Shown piece after piece: positions 1-6,952 of a stretch of DNA of 64,000 bases. This DNA is from an uncultured Oscillospiraceae bacterium (GTDB lineage: Bacteria; Bacillota; Clostridia; Oscillospirales; Oscillospiraceae), in contig CAJUKH010000043.1 of assembly GCA_910587345.1 (NCBI GenBank), positions 62,001 to 126,000 of the forward strand, read 5' to 3'. The notes beneath the pieces were generated by a model. That model was given only the letters and a program-made list of their open reading frames with translations, did not search any database and had not been told where the DNA came from. Position 1 is the first letter of the stretch. The number at the start of each line of letters is the position of its first letter. Both the position numbers and the translations under genes were made by a program.

Positions 1-2
1 GC

Positions 3-47
3 AAAAAACAGCGGCTCGAAAGGCATTCCTTCCGGGCCGCTGTTTCT
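3..47 (-). terminator. Intrinsic terminator of the PadR operon
   Basis: The 10-base arms AAACAGCGGC (6-15) and GCCGCTGTTT (36-45) form a hairpin. On the minus strand it is followed by a T run (A run at 3-8 on plus). It lies just beyond the stop codon of the secreted-protein gene at 51-488. Confidence 0.85.
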
Positions 48-50
48 ATG

Positions 51-488
51 TCAAGAGATGGTGCCATCCGGGGAGCAGGTAAGGGTCAGCGGGAGGGACT
101 TGGTAGTACTTCCCGATTTGAAGTAGGCGGTGCCGTAAGCCTTGTTCCCCGACAGCCGGGTAGTGCCGTGGTCATAGCTCCAACCGTTCTGGCCGGTGCC
201 GTTGATTGCGGCCACGGTCGCCTTTGCAGTTGCACCGGAAAGGTCAAAGGTTGCGGCTAAAGTGGCAGTTCCAATAACAGTCGAACCATTATAGACCTTC
301 GCACTTACAGACCCGTTCTTGGTGCCGCCGGCCCGGGTCATGGGACCCTCGTCCACAGTCACCACGGCGTAAAAGCCATCGCCCAAATCAATGATTTCCT
401 CTTTTGCCTCTGCTGCCATAGCGGGGGTAAGCAGAGACACCAGCATAGCCGCCCCACACAAAAGGGCGGAAAGTTTTTTGATTTTCAT
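51..488 (-). CDS. Small secreted protein of unknown function
   Basis: This 145-residue protein starts with a clear Sec signal peptide: a basic start (MKIKKL), a hydrophobic core and a probable AMA/AEA cleavage site near residue 26. The mature part is short, rich in Gly, Thr and Ser, and predicted to be mostly beta strand, with no motif I recognise. It is the last gene of a three-gene minus-strand unit (PadR regulator, membrane protein, this gene), three bases after the membrane gene, and is followed by a terminator. PadR units often pair a regulator with an envelope protein, so an envelope stress or surface role is possible, but this is inference. Confidence 0.7.
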   Translation of the reverse strand: MKIKKLSALLCGAAMLVSLLTPAMAAEAKEEIIDLGDGFYAVVTVDEGPMTRAGGTKNGSVSAKVYNGSTVIGTATLAATFDLSGATAKATVAAINGTGQNGWSYDHGTTRLSGNKAYGTAYFKSGSTTKSLPLTLTCSPDGTIS

Positions 489-491
489 ACC

Positions 492-943
492 TTATGTACC
501 TCCATCAACTGATTGAGCATCTGGGGGAGTTTGCTTCAAAAACTCCTCCATTTCTTCGTCTGTCAATTCTTCTACCGGTTCAATAATGACCTTAAAATCC
601 CCTTTGACAACTTCCTGTGTCTGCCGCCACTGCCAGAAGAAAAACACGGCGGTCACCACCAGAACCAGCACCACAGCCACCTGTAGGGCCTTGCGCTGGA
701 AAACGGTTTTCCGCTTCGCCTTCTCTACCTGCTCTCTGGGCACGGTGGAGAGCATGGACAGCGCAAACTCCTCCCCGGTGCCAAAGGCCGCCAGAAGGTC
801 CTCCCCGGTGGCCTCCGGGTTCTCCTCGTCGAACTGTCCACCATCCGCCGGGCCTCCGCCATCAGCTCTTTTCGGTTGGGCAGATAACACAGCAGCGCCC
901 GGTCCACCCCGGCCAGATATTCTTCCTTCACCGCCTGGGTCAT
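492..943 (-). pseudogene. HAAS-like single-pass membrane protein, frameshifted
   Basis: Two overlapping frames together make one protein. The N-terminal part starts at ATG 943 (MTQAVKEEYL, with an acidic helical segment like HAAS/DUF1700-type proteins that accompany PadR regulators). The C-terminal part begins with QFDEENPEATG and has one membrane helix (AVVLVLVVTAVFFFW) and an acidic tail. The two frames meet near 836-838, where a single missing base (or a -1 slip) would join them as V-D-Q-F-D. The gene overlaps the PadR stop codon by four bases. Either it is a recent null allele or a sequencing error; no convincing slippery heptamer is visible. Confidence 0.7.
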
Positions 944-1305
944 GGAGTTCCCTCCTTTTTGTCCAGCAGAAGTACCACCCCGCCGCTGAAGCGGCGGTAC
1001 AATTCCTCCAGCTGGGCCTGATAGGTCCGTCCCTCCGGGGTGATCTGATAGTACTGCCGTCTCCGCCCGTCGGGGGCGGGCTTTTTGTACCCCTCGATGA
1101 TATACCCGTTGCTGATGAGCCGGTAGAGCACCGAGTAGGGGAATACGATACTCAGTGCCCCGCCCGATTCCTTCTCCAGCGCCTGGGTGATCTGGGGGGC
1201 GTGCATGTCCTCCCTGCTCAGCAGGGTCAGCACCAGCATTTCCGTCACTGCTTTTTTCAGGTTCTCCTCCATGCCGAGAGAAGACCCGCTTTTCGGCGTC
1301 GCCAT
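940..1305 (-). CDS. PadR-family transcriptional regulator
   Basis: This 121-residue protein has the PadR winged helix: an N-terminal helix (ENLKKAVTEMLVLTLLS), a central wing containing PYSVLYRLISNGYI, and the DGRRRQYYQITPEG segment typical of the family, followed by a short C-terminal dimer helix. I chose ATG 1305 because AGAGG lies at good spacing upstream; the open frame runs further up to 1383 but that stretch overlaps the promoter. PadR proteins repress their own operon and are relieved by ligands or envelope stress. The next gene overlaps it by four bases, as in many padR units with an HAAS/DUF1700 membrane partner. Confidence 0.9.
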   Translation of the reverse strand: MATPKSGSSLGMEENLKKAVTEMLVLTLLSREDMHAPQITQALEKESGGALSIVFPYSVLYRLISNGYIIEGYKKPAPDGRRRQYYQITPEGRTYQAQLEELYRRFSGGVVLLLDKKEGTP

Positions 1306-1354
1306 ATTTGATTTCCTCTGCCCGTGCCCGGGCCTTCCTATATAGGGTAGTCCC

Positions 1355-1383
1355 ATCTTACTATACTTTTTTCCAAAATGCAA
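1355..1383 (-). promoter_or_regulatory. Sigma-A promoter of the PadR operon
   Basis: On the minus strand TTGCAT (-35) and TAAGAT (-10) are separated by 17 bases. It lies about 50 bases upstream of the chosen PadR start. The partly symmetric TATAG/CTATA sequences around the -10 could be a PadR operator. Confidence 0.7.
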
Positions 1384-1426
1384 GTCTCTTCTTCAAAAAA
1401 CTTTTCTCTTTATTTTTATTTTTGTA

Positions 1427-1455
1427 TTGACAAGAAAATGGAGTTGTGCTATTGT
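1427..1455 (+). promoter_or_regulatory. Sigma-A promoter for the secreted-protein gene
   Basis: TTGACA (1427-1432) and TATTGT (1450-1455) have a 17-base spacer. It faces away from the PadR promoter and would give a leader of about 115 bases before the start codon at 1578. Confidence 0.75.
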
Positions 1456-1482
1456 TTAGTTGTCCATAGGTAAGCGGACGGT

Positions 1483-1525
1483 GGGGCCGGCTCCCGCCGC
1501 CCGCCGGGGCAGGGGAGCCGGCCCC
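1483..1525 (+). other. GC-rich hairpin in the 5' leader
   Basis: GGGGCCGGCTCCC (1483-1495) pairs exactly with GGGAGCCGGCCCC (1513-1525). It is in the leader between the promoter at 1427 and the start at 1578. There is no T run directly after it, so it is more likely an RNA stability or regulatory structure than a terminator. Confidence 0.6.
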
Positions 1526-1577
1526 TTGCTCCAAGGGCACAAAGCACTTGTATTTCAGAAAGAAAGGATGTATACTT

Positions 1578-2204
1578 ATGTTGAAGAAACGCTTCACCTC
1601 CCTGTTTCTGGCTCTGGCCATGGTGCTCGGCTTGAGCGGCCAGGCGTTTGCCGCTGAGGTTGTTGAGACGGAATCTTCCAACACGGCAGCTGATACGCTG
1701 TACATTGATGGGACGAACTATACGTATGAGCATGATTACAGCCGTGACAAAAGGACAATCACTATTTCGAACGATAAGAATAGTGATATTGATGTAATCA
1801 TTTACGATTTGGGAAGCTCCTATCTATATTTGAACGGGGAGATTATTGGAACGGTTAGTTCTACTATCAACGTACCAGTGGGATATTACTCTTCTCAGGC
1901 GGATGACGGCTGGGAAGTATTAAGTTCGGATAGTCATAAAATCACATGGGCTGAGGGTACCGGTACTGCAGCTGTGTTAGGTGCACTTGCAGTTGTTCTG
2001 CCCAGTTTGGGCCCTGTAGGAATTGCTGAAGCGATAGGAATGGGAGCGTTGGCCACTCTTGCCGCAAGCTCCAGTGGGGGTACACTTGATCTTGAAATTT
2101 CTATGTTCCATGTGCCTCCTATGCCGCCAACATATCGTTATGTATGGACCTTTACGGCATCGACAGGTGATGTCTACGGCCCGTATTCTTATATGTATGC
2201 TTAA
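1578..2204 (+). CDS. Secreted protein with a hydrophobic Gly/Ala-rich segment
   Basis: The 208-residue product begins with a strong signal peptide (MLKKRFTSLFLALAMVLG, cleavage after AFA near residue 24). Its N-terminal half is polar and probably beta-rich. Residues about 130-165 form a hydrophobic Gly/Ala-rich stretch containing ALAVVLPSLGPVGIAEAIG, and the C-terminus is rich in Tyr and Pro. ATG 1578 is preceded by AAAGGA. The next gene, 30 bases downstream, encodes a small two-helix membrane protein. A secreted protein with an amphipathic or hydrophobic core next to a tiny membrane protein recalls bacteriocin/immunity pairs, but I cannot name a family. Base composition is AT-richer than the host, hinting at transfer. 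Confidence 0.6.
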   Translation: MLKKRFTSLFLALAMVLGLSGQAFAAEVVETESSNTAADTLYIDGTNYTYEHDYSRDKRTITISNDKNSDIDVIIYDLGSSYLYLNGEIIGTVSSTINVPVGYYSSQADDGWEVLSSDSHKITWAEGTGTAAVLGALAVVLPSLGPVGIAEAIGMGALATLAASSSGGTLDLEISMFHVPPMPPTYRYVWTFTASTGDVYGPYSYMYA

Positions 2205-2234
2205 CATCAATTTTTGAGTGCAGGGGAAATAAAA

Positions 2235-2435
2235 GTGAAACTTCTAAAGTATGTCCGCTATATTTGGCTGCTATTTGGTGTAGTATTGTTTATTGCTATA
2301 CAAATAGTCGACAAATATGGTGAAGAACTGCATCAAATCTTCTCAAAAGTGGTTTCCTTTTATATTTTGGGAGTATTTGTTATTATCTTTCTCTCTGCTG
2401 GTCTGCATATTTATCATACCATCAAAAAAAGTTGA
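2235..2435 (+). CDS. Small two-helix membrane protein, possible immunity protein
   Basis: The protein has 66 residues from the GTG at 2235, which sits eight bases after AGGGGA; an upstream in-frame TTG at 2214 lacks a good ribosome binding site. It has two hydrophobic helices (WLLFGVVLFIAIQIV and FYILGVFVIIFLSAGL) separated by a short polar loop and a basic C-terminus (HTIKKS). It follows the secreted protein gene by 30 bases and is probably co-transcribed. Small membrane proteins in this position often protect the producer from its own secreted peptide; here that is only a suggestion. Confidence 0.6.
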   Translation: MKLLKYVRYIWLLFGVVLFIAIQIVDKYGEELHQIFSKVVSFYILGVFVIIFLSAGLHIYHTIKKS

Positions 2436-2471
2436 AAAGACAGGGGCCATTCCTTTTATCCCAACCGCCAG

Positions 2472-2498
2472 AAGACAAGGGGACGGTTCTTCTGTCTC
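2472..2498. repeat. Short palindromic repeat, copy 1
   Basis: The core GGGGACGGTTCTTCTGTCT is shared with the copy at 2613-2640. The ends AAGACA and TGTCT pair into a small hairpin. The sequence resembles dispersed hairpin repeats of Firmicutes genomes that are linked to REP-type or IS200-like transposases; that link is from memory and not shown here. Confidence 0.6.
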
Positions 2499-2612
2499 GA
2501 TAATTTTTGAAAAAGTTCTCAATTATCGCCTTTTTCTGAATTTCATGTCCTACGGATGGAGGAATAGTTCCCTCCTCAAGTGGCGGGATGCCCGGTTAAG
2601 ATCGGAATAAAA

Positions 2613-2640
2613 AAGACAGGGGGACGGTTCTTCTGTCTTG
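2613..2640. repeat. Short palindromic repeat, copy 2
   Basis: The arms AAGACAG (from 2613) and CTGTCTT (to 2639) flank GGGGACGGTTCTT. The core is identical to copy 1 at 2472-2498. It lies just outside the mobile element, in host DNA downstream of spoVT. Confidence 0.6.
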
Positions 2641-2664
2641 ACAAACTGACCTGCCGAGGGAGAC

Positions 2665-2698
2665 AAAAGGGCGTGGTACACCGTACCACGTCCCTTTT
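2665..2698. terminator. Bidirectional terminator-like hairpin
   Basis: AAAAGGGCGTGGTAC (2665-2679) pairs with GTACCACGTCCCTTTT (2683-2698) with one bulged base. A runs and T runs flank both sides, so it may stop transcription in both directions between the small membrane gene and spoVT. Confidence 0.65.
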
Positions 2699-2772
2699 CT
2701 TCCCCCGACAAGAGAAAGACCCAGCCACACCACAAACACGCCCCCCATCGGCGGGTCTATAATCAAAAACGC

Positions 2773-2810
2773 AAAAAACAACGGGACCCCGATGGGTCCC
2801 GTTGTTTTTT
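2773..2810 (-). terminator. Terminator of spoVT
   Basis: AAAAAACAACGGGACCC (2773-2789) pairs with GGGTCCCGTTGTTTTTT (2794-2810). It begins three bases after the stop codon of the SpoVT C-terminal part and now ends the recombinase-SpoVT fusion message. Confidence 0.9.
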
Positions 2811-2813
2811 GGT

Positions 2814-3266
2814 TCAGCCCTCCATGTGCCGTCCCAGAAAGCCGGACATGGTCTGTAACAGCTTGTACTCGGTCTCTCCGCTGCCCAGCTCCCCCTCTTC
2901 CCCGGCGATGAGGACGCTTCCCAGCACGTCCCCCTCGGCCAGAATAGGAGCGGCGCAGATGACAAAGAAGCGGTTTGCCTCATCACTGATGGGCATGGGG
3001 GCCTCCCCGGGCTGATACTGGTAGATCTTGCGGCCTTCCAGAATGCGTTCCAGCCGCTCGCTGAGCCGCTTTTCCATCAGGTCCCGGCGGGGCGCGCCGG
3101 ACACGGCGATACAGCTGTCCCGGTCGGTGATAACACAAACCCGCCCGGTGGTCTTGTTCAGGGTTTCGCACATTTGGGCGGCAAAGTCGCTGAGGCCCCC
3201 CATAAGGGAGTACTTCTTAAAAATGACCTCCCCGTCCTTATCCGTATAAATTTCCAGCGGGTCGCC
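2814..3266 (-). pseudogene. spoVT: 3' part of split spoVT (GAF-like C-terminal domain)
   Basis: The 150 codons from the Gly-Asp-Pro at 3266 to the stop match the rest of SpoVT: LEIYTDKDGEV and FKKYS complete the AbrB-type DNA-binding domain, then LSDFAAQM, VITDRDSCIAVSGA and a GAF-like fold ending FLGRHMEG. In a normal SpoVT this follows REGDP. That N-terminal piece is at 25692-25790. Here the C-terminal part has no start of its own and is read as the tail of the recombinase. With the 33 N-terminal residues it makes 180 residues; Bacillus subtilis SpoVT has 178. SpoVT is a forespore regulator normally made under sigma-G. Confidence 0.92.
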
Positions 3267-5042
3267 GTTACTGATAACTTTGACAGAGAAAACCTTATCG
3301 CTGTGCTTATCACTTTCTTGGATGATTTGAATCTCATAGGGACGGCTGTCAGCCGCCTGCCGCTCCAATGGAATGTTGGCCGGAGCCATGGCGGCAACTG
3401 AATCCGGGTGGACACTATCCTCCCCTACATTCTCCCCTGTCAGATCCTCCGGCAATTCGCCGCTGCGGAGGATGCTGTCAATATCAGCTTTCAGCTGCAC
3501 CTCGATATGATCCTCGTAGACCTTGATTTTTTCAATGATGAGCTGGAGGTCGTTTCGATCCAGCTTGGGCTTATTCAGAATGTCCTCAAAAACCTCCATA
3601 GCCGTCTTGGCCGCCCGATTCACCCGAATGATGGTGTTCCGACGGTCGTTTGTCATGGCAATCTGGTTCTGAATGCCGTCAATACGACGCAGGAGGTCGT
3701 TCTCCAGCTCGTCGTAGGTGGCCTCCAGAGTCTCCTCCTGTTCCGGGTGCTTCATCACATCCCGGATACGCTGGCGCTTGGTGGCCTTCAACTCCTCCTG
3801 CAAATCAGCAAGAACAGTCTCCAGATTCTCGGCGGCCTGCTGTGTCGCCCCAATGTCCTCCTGCTCCCTGGCAAGGTCGGCGTTGAGCCGGTCCAACATC
3901 TCCGCCGAGTTGTCCCTCACCTTGCGGAGGTAGGCCTTCAGCACCTCGTCCAGCTTGTCCACCCGGATATGGTGGCTGGTGCAGCCCTTTAACCCTCGAT
4001 TATGATAAGTCCCGCAGCGGTAGGCCGGCTTCAGATCTGCCCGGCTCATGGCAAACATGGGGCTGCCGCAGTCGCCGCACTCCAGAAAGCCGGAATACAC
4101 ATTGTCGTACTTCTTTACCCCCCGGTAGTTGGCGGTAGAGCGGCTTTCCCGCAGGGCCTTGGCCGTGGCGAAGGTGCGGTAGTCGAGAATAGCCTGATGG
4201 TGGTTTTCAATGACCACATTCTCACTCTCGTCCAGCTTACGGTCTTTCCCATTGATCTTCACACGGGTATATTTCCGCTGGCGGAAGGTGCCGATATAAA
4301 AGTCATTGTCGATGATGCCCTGGACGGATACGATGGACCATGCGCTTTTAGCCCGGCGCTTGACCTCCTTCCCCGCCGCTTCTCTCCGGGTCTCCTCACA
4401 CATACGGGGAGTCGGAATGTTCTGGTCCGTGAGGTAGCCCGCAATTTTCTTATATCCCCATCCATCAATGTAGCGGGTAAAAATTTTCCGCACAATGTCG
4501 GCTTCGGTGGGAACCACCTCAAACTCCTGCCGGGAATTGATGATATATCCATAGGGGGCGGCACAGAGCCAGCGGCCATCCTCCTGTCGGCGGCGGATGA
4601 CTGACTTGACCTTCTTGCTGGCATCGGTGACGGGCATTTCGTTGATAAGGAACTGGAATTGAATTTTAAGCCAGTCGTCATCGTTGGGAAAGTCGATGTT
4701 GTCCCCGATGGAGATAATGCGGACACCGGCATCACGCAGGTCCTCCAGTTCCACCAGTCCCCGACTGTTCCGCCGTGAAAACCGGGAAAAGTCCTTAACA
4801 ATGAGGATGTCCTTTTGATGTGTCACCAGCTCCCGGCGCATGACCTGATAGCCGGGCCGCTGGTCAAAGGTGTAACCCGACTTGTCCCGGTCTTCGTAGA
4901 AGGTCAGAGTTGATCCAGGGAACCTGTGCTTTACAAAATCCTCGATGATGGCCTTCTGGTTCTCGATGGAGGTGTTGTCCCGGTCCAGCTCCTCGTCCAC
5001 CGAGATTCGGCAGTAACCTGCTATATCAAATTTTTCAATCAT
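2814..5042 (-). CDS. Large serine recombinase fused to SpoVT C-terminal domain
   Basis: The 742-residue product has a resolvase domain with the catalytic serine in YCRISVDE (Ser14), SRFSRRNSRG and the helix E region, then the Recombinase domain (about 160-300), a zinc ribbon (CGDCG ... CG ... C, about 318-355) and a long coiled coil (about 385-460). This is the architecture of integrases of integrative elements and phages. From about residue 592 the sequence is SpoVT. ATG 5042 overlaps the rhuM stop (ATGATTGA) and has AAGGG eight bases upstream; a GTG at 5051 is less likely. It should catalyse integration at, and with a directionality factor excision from, spoVT. In the excised circle it would instead end with a 27-residue tail encoded at 25608-25691. 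Confidence 0.93.
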   Translation of the reverse strand: MIEKFDIAGYCRISVDEELDRDNTSIENQKAIIEDFVKHRFPGSTLTFYEDRDKSGYTFDQRPGYQVMRRELVTHQKDILIVKDFSRFSRRNSRGLVELEDLRDAGVRIISIGDNIDFPNDDDWLKIQFQFLINEMPVTDASKKVKSVIRRRQEDGRWLCAAPYGYIINSRQEFEVVPTEADIVRKIFTRYIDGWGYKKIAGYLTDQNIPTPRMCEETRREAAGKEVKRRAKSAWSIVSVQGIIDNDFYIGTFRQRKYTRVKINGKDRKLDESENVVIENHHQAILDYRTFATAKALRESRSTANYRGVKKYDNVYSGFLECGDCGSPMFAMSRADLKPAYRCGTYHNRGLKGCTSHHIRVDKLDEVLKAYLRKVRDNSAEMLDRLNADLAREQEDIGATQQAAENLETVLADLQEELKATKRQRIRDVMKHPEQEETLEATYDELENDLLRRIDGIQNQIAMTNDRRNTIIRVNRAAKTAMEVFEDILNKPKLDRNDLQLIIEKIKVYEDHIEVQLKADIDSILRSGELPEDLTGENVGEDSVHPDSVAAMAPANIPLERQAADSRPYEIQIIQESDKHSDKVFSVKVISNGDPLEIYTDKDGEVIFKKYSLMGGLSDFAAQMCETLNKTTGRVCVITDRDSCIAVSGAPRRDLMEKRLSERLERILEGRKIYQYQPGEAPMPISDEANRFFVICAAPILAEGDVLGSVLIAGEEGELGSGETEYKLLQTMSGFLGRHMEG
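3258..3266 (-). repeat. Left attachment core (attL)
   Basis: GGCGACCCG on the minus strand, read as Gly-Asp-Pro. Upstream on that strand is recombinase code (VKVISN), downstream is SpoVT (LEIYTD). TATCAG is also shared with attR at the same offset, six bases upstream. Confidence 0.88.
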
Positions 5043-6069
5043 CGGTTTCACCCTTCAGGTATTTCGCCGTCTGGCGGTCAAATTCCGAGATGTAGGCGGC
5101 ATCCTGCTTTTTGCGGAACTCCTCATAAATGGCGGAGACCTTTCTCTCTGCCTCTTCCCGGGAGACCTTCCCCTTTCCGGCCAGCACCTTTCGGCGATTG
5201 TTGGTCAGAAACTGGTCGGTCTCTGCAAGCCAGTCCTCCATGGACATAGGCACTTCATCCTCGGCCATCAGCTCGGCATAGTCGATGAACATGGTGACCA
5301 GACGGTTGAGGCGGGAGATCTCCTTCTCATTCAGGTAATTCTTGGCCACCAGGGTATCACTTTTCAAAATCTTCCCTCCGGGACCTGCCTTCCAGGTGGT
5401 AAGGCCCATGGTGGGGCTGTCCAAGGTGGCCCGCTCGCTGATCAGCTCTGCCGCCGTCTTGCCGGTGACAGCGAAATGGAGCTTGTTCTGTACAAAGGCA
5501 TAGAATGCCTTGGTTGTCTCGCTGTCTTTGTCGTAGTCATAGCTGCACTGCTCGAAGATGTCGGCGATCTTCTGGTAGGCCCGGCGCTCGCTGGCTCGGA
5601 TCTCCCGGATGCGCTCCAGAAGCTCGTCGAAGTAGTCCTTCCCGAAGGGTCGGCCATTCTTCATCAGTTCATCGTTGAGGACGAAACCCTTTTGGATATA
5701 CTCCTTCAGGGTTTTGGTGGCCCACTGGCGGAACCGGGTTGCTTTTTTGGAATTCACTCGGTAGCCCACGGCAATGATGGCGTCCAGGTTATAGTGGTCC
5801 AGATTGCGCTGGACCTGCCTGGACCCCTCCTGACGAACTACTAAGAATTTCTTAGTAGTTGCCTCTTGTTCCAATTCCTCCTCGGCATAGATGTTCTTCA
5901 AGTGCTGAAGCACATTTTCCGGGGTACAGTCAAAGAGCTGTGCCATCCCGCTCTGTGTCAGCCAGAAATTCTCCTCCTGAAAAACCACACTCACAAACTC
6001 TTTGCCATTGTTATCGCTGTACAGCAGCACCTCGCCAGCCTTCATCAGTTCGTCATTTTTATTATCCAT
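5035..6069 (-). CDS. RhuM-family protein
   Basis: The 344-residue protein matches the RhuM/virulence-protein family that is common on mobile elements: an N-terminal part with FWLTQSGMAQLFDCTPENVLQ and HLKNIYAEEEL, the segment NLDHYNLDAIIAVGYRVNS, and FRQWATKTLKEYI. The C-terminal half carries a helical region ending in a lysine-rich tail. ATG 6069 follows GGAGGG at good spacing; the frame continues upstream through a terminator. The biochemical role of the family is not established; a DNA-binding, toxin-antitoxin or regulatory role has been proposed because of the KilA/Fic-like context. It overlaps the recombinase start by eight bases, so the two are probably translationally coupled. Confidence 0.88.
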   Translation of the reverse strand: MDNKNDELMKAGEVLLYSDNNGKEFVSVVFQEENFWLTQSGMAQLFDCTPENVLQHLKNIYAEEELEQEATTKKFLVVRQEGSRQVQRNLDHYNLDAIIAVGYRVNSKKATRFRQWATKTLKEYIQKGFVLNDELMKNGRPFGKDYFDELLERIREIRASERRAYQKIADIFEQCSYDYDKDSETTKAFYAFVQNKLHFAVTGKTAAELISERATLDSPTMGLTTWKAGPGGKILKSDTLVAKNYLNEKEISRLNRLVTMFIDYAELMAEDEVPMSMEDWLAETDQFLTNNRRKVLAGKGKVSREEAERKVSAIYEEFRKKQDAAYISEFDRQTAKYLKGETDD

Positions 6070-6140
6070 AACGATTACCCTCCGGCATATTATTTCCCGA
6101 TAACATTGTAACAGAAAAATCAAAAAATGACAATAGGAAA

Positions 6141-6172
6141 ATGGAGCCACAGGGAAATCCCTGTGGCTCCAC
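6141..6172 (-). terminator. Terminator hairpin upstream of rhuM
   Basis: GGAGCCACAGGG (6143-6154) and CCCTGTGGCTCC (6159-6170) form a perfect 12-pair stem with loop AAAT, followed on the minus strand by ATTTT. It directly follows the small gene at 6176-6382 and may separate the mobilization genes from rhuM-recombinase. Confidence 0.85.
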
Positions 6173-6175
6173 TTC

Positions 6176-6382
6176 TCACGCCAGGCGTGTGCGATTTTCA
6201 CACAGCAGAGCGCTGGTGAGCCCTGCCAGGTCTTGATCCCCTGATTCAAATACCGCCACCAGATAACCCTGCTTCTTATACACAGAGAATATAGGCTTCA
6301 AGCGCTGACAAACAGTCTCGCTCGTTTTCTCTGCGTTGGTCAGCCATATTTCCACGATATGGCTCTCTTCGTTCACATTCAT
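6176..6382 (-). CDS. Small conserved mobile-element protein
   Basis: The 68-residue protein starts MNVNEESHIVEIWLTNAEK and ends near the CENRTRLA motif, with an alternating hydrophobic pattern (YLVAVFESGDQDL) suggesting a small alpha/beta fold. I recall similar short proteins next to relaxase genes in clostridial elements, but have no function for them. ATG 6382 has GGTGAG about ten bases upstream. The gene lies between the relaxase block and rhuM on the same strand and is followed by a terminator. Confidence 0.65.
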   Translation of the reverse strand: MNVNEESHIVEIWLTNAEKTSETVCQRLKPIFSVYKKQGYLVAVFESGDQDLAGLTSALLCENRTRLA

Positions 6383-6407
6383 AGTCAAAGAACTCACCGT
6401 CCTTTTC

Positions 6408-6589
6408 CTATTCTTGCCAACAAAAAGCCTTCCCATTCCGCACACCTGGTCCTCCCATTCCGGCGCTGATTGTACTCATAGTGATCTTCCTTCCGTAAAG
6501 TTTTGCGCTGGTGAGCGCTATGTGGCATCTCTTCCTTCAAATAATTCACCAACACAAACGGCAGAAATAGCGCTGCTGAGGACGATCAA
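6408..6589 (-). other. Two possible 23-residue mini-ORFs
   Basis: Two very short frames each have a credible ribosome binding site: TTG 6589 to 6518 (after AGGAGGGG; product starts MIVLSSAISAV) and ATG 6479 to 6408 (after GGAAGGAAG; product starts MSTISAGMGG). Their tight tandem packing between genes of the same strand suggests they may be translated, but their size gives little statistical support. Confidence 0.3.
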
Positions 6590-6623
6590 AGTGCCGATGC
6601 CCCTCCTTTCCGATTTATTAATG

Positions 6624-6664
6624 GGCACCTTGTCCAGACAGCCCCTCCGTCTGGGCAAGGTGCC
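6624..6664. other. Long inverted repeat beside the mobilization genes
   Basis: GGCACCTTGTCCAGAC (6624-6639) pairs with GTCTGGGCAAGGTGCC (6649-6664) with a single mismatch and a nine-base loop. No T run follows on either strand. It lies in the gap after the small gene at 6678-6863, close to the relaxase gene, so an origin of transfer or an RNA structure are the main possibilities. Confidence 0.45.
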
Positions 6665-6677
6665 TCATCGGGTTCCT

Positions 6678-6863
6678 TCATGGGTTCAGGGTACTCTTCG
6701 CCTGCGACTGTACGCTCTGCGTCTCTTCCTTTCCGCATACACAATGGGTCTCCGCTCCCTTCGGCTGACTGTTCCAGATTGAGGGATAAAGAATCTCTTT
6801 CGGGAGTAAGTCAGACAGAGTCAACTGCCCCGGAATTGATTCTTGCCGTTTCAACTTTTTCAT
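6678..6863 (-). CDS. Small protein downstream of relaxase
   Basis: The 61-residue protein begins MKKLKRQESIPGQLTLSDLL and continues with a polar, Cys-containing tail. The start is well supported by AAAGGAGGT seven bases upstream of ATG 6863. It sits 90 bases downstream of the relaxase gene on the same strand. No family is recognised; small basic proteins in this location sometimes act as relaxosome accessory factors, which is only an analogy. Confidence 0.65.
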   Translation of the reverse strand: MKKLKRQESIPGQLTLSDLLPKEILYPSIWNSQPKGAETHCVCGKEETQSVQSQAKSTLNP

Positions 6864-6952
6864 GATCTACCTCCTTTGGTCATGTTCCCAGATAGCATGG
6901 ATAAGGATTCTACCGCTCTTGCAGAGCCTCCCAGCATCTTGCAGATTGAATG

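Larger units (their letters stand above)
2436..2772. other. Gene-free stretch with repeats and a terminator
   Basis: No supported gene is seen. The stretch holds two full copies and one degraded copy (around 2437-2460) of an imperfect hairpin repeat and a strong hairpin at 2665-2698. Open frames here overlap these repeats and have no ribosome binding sites. Confidence 0.6.
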
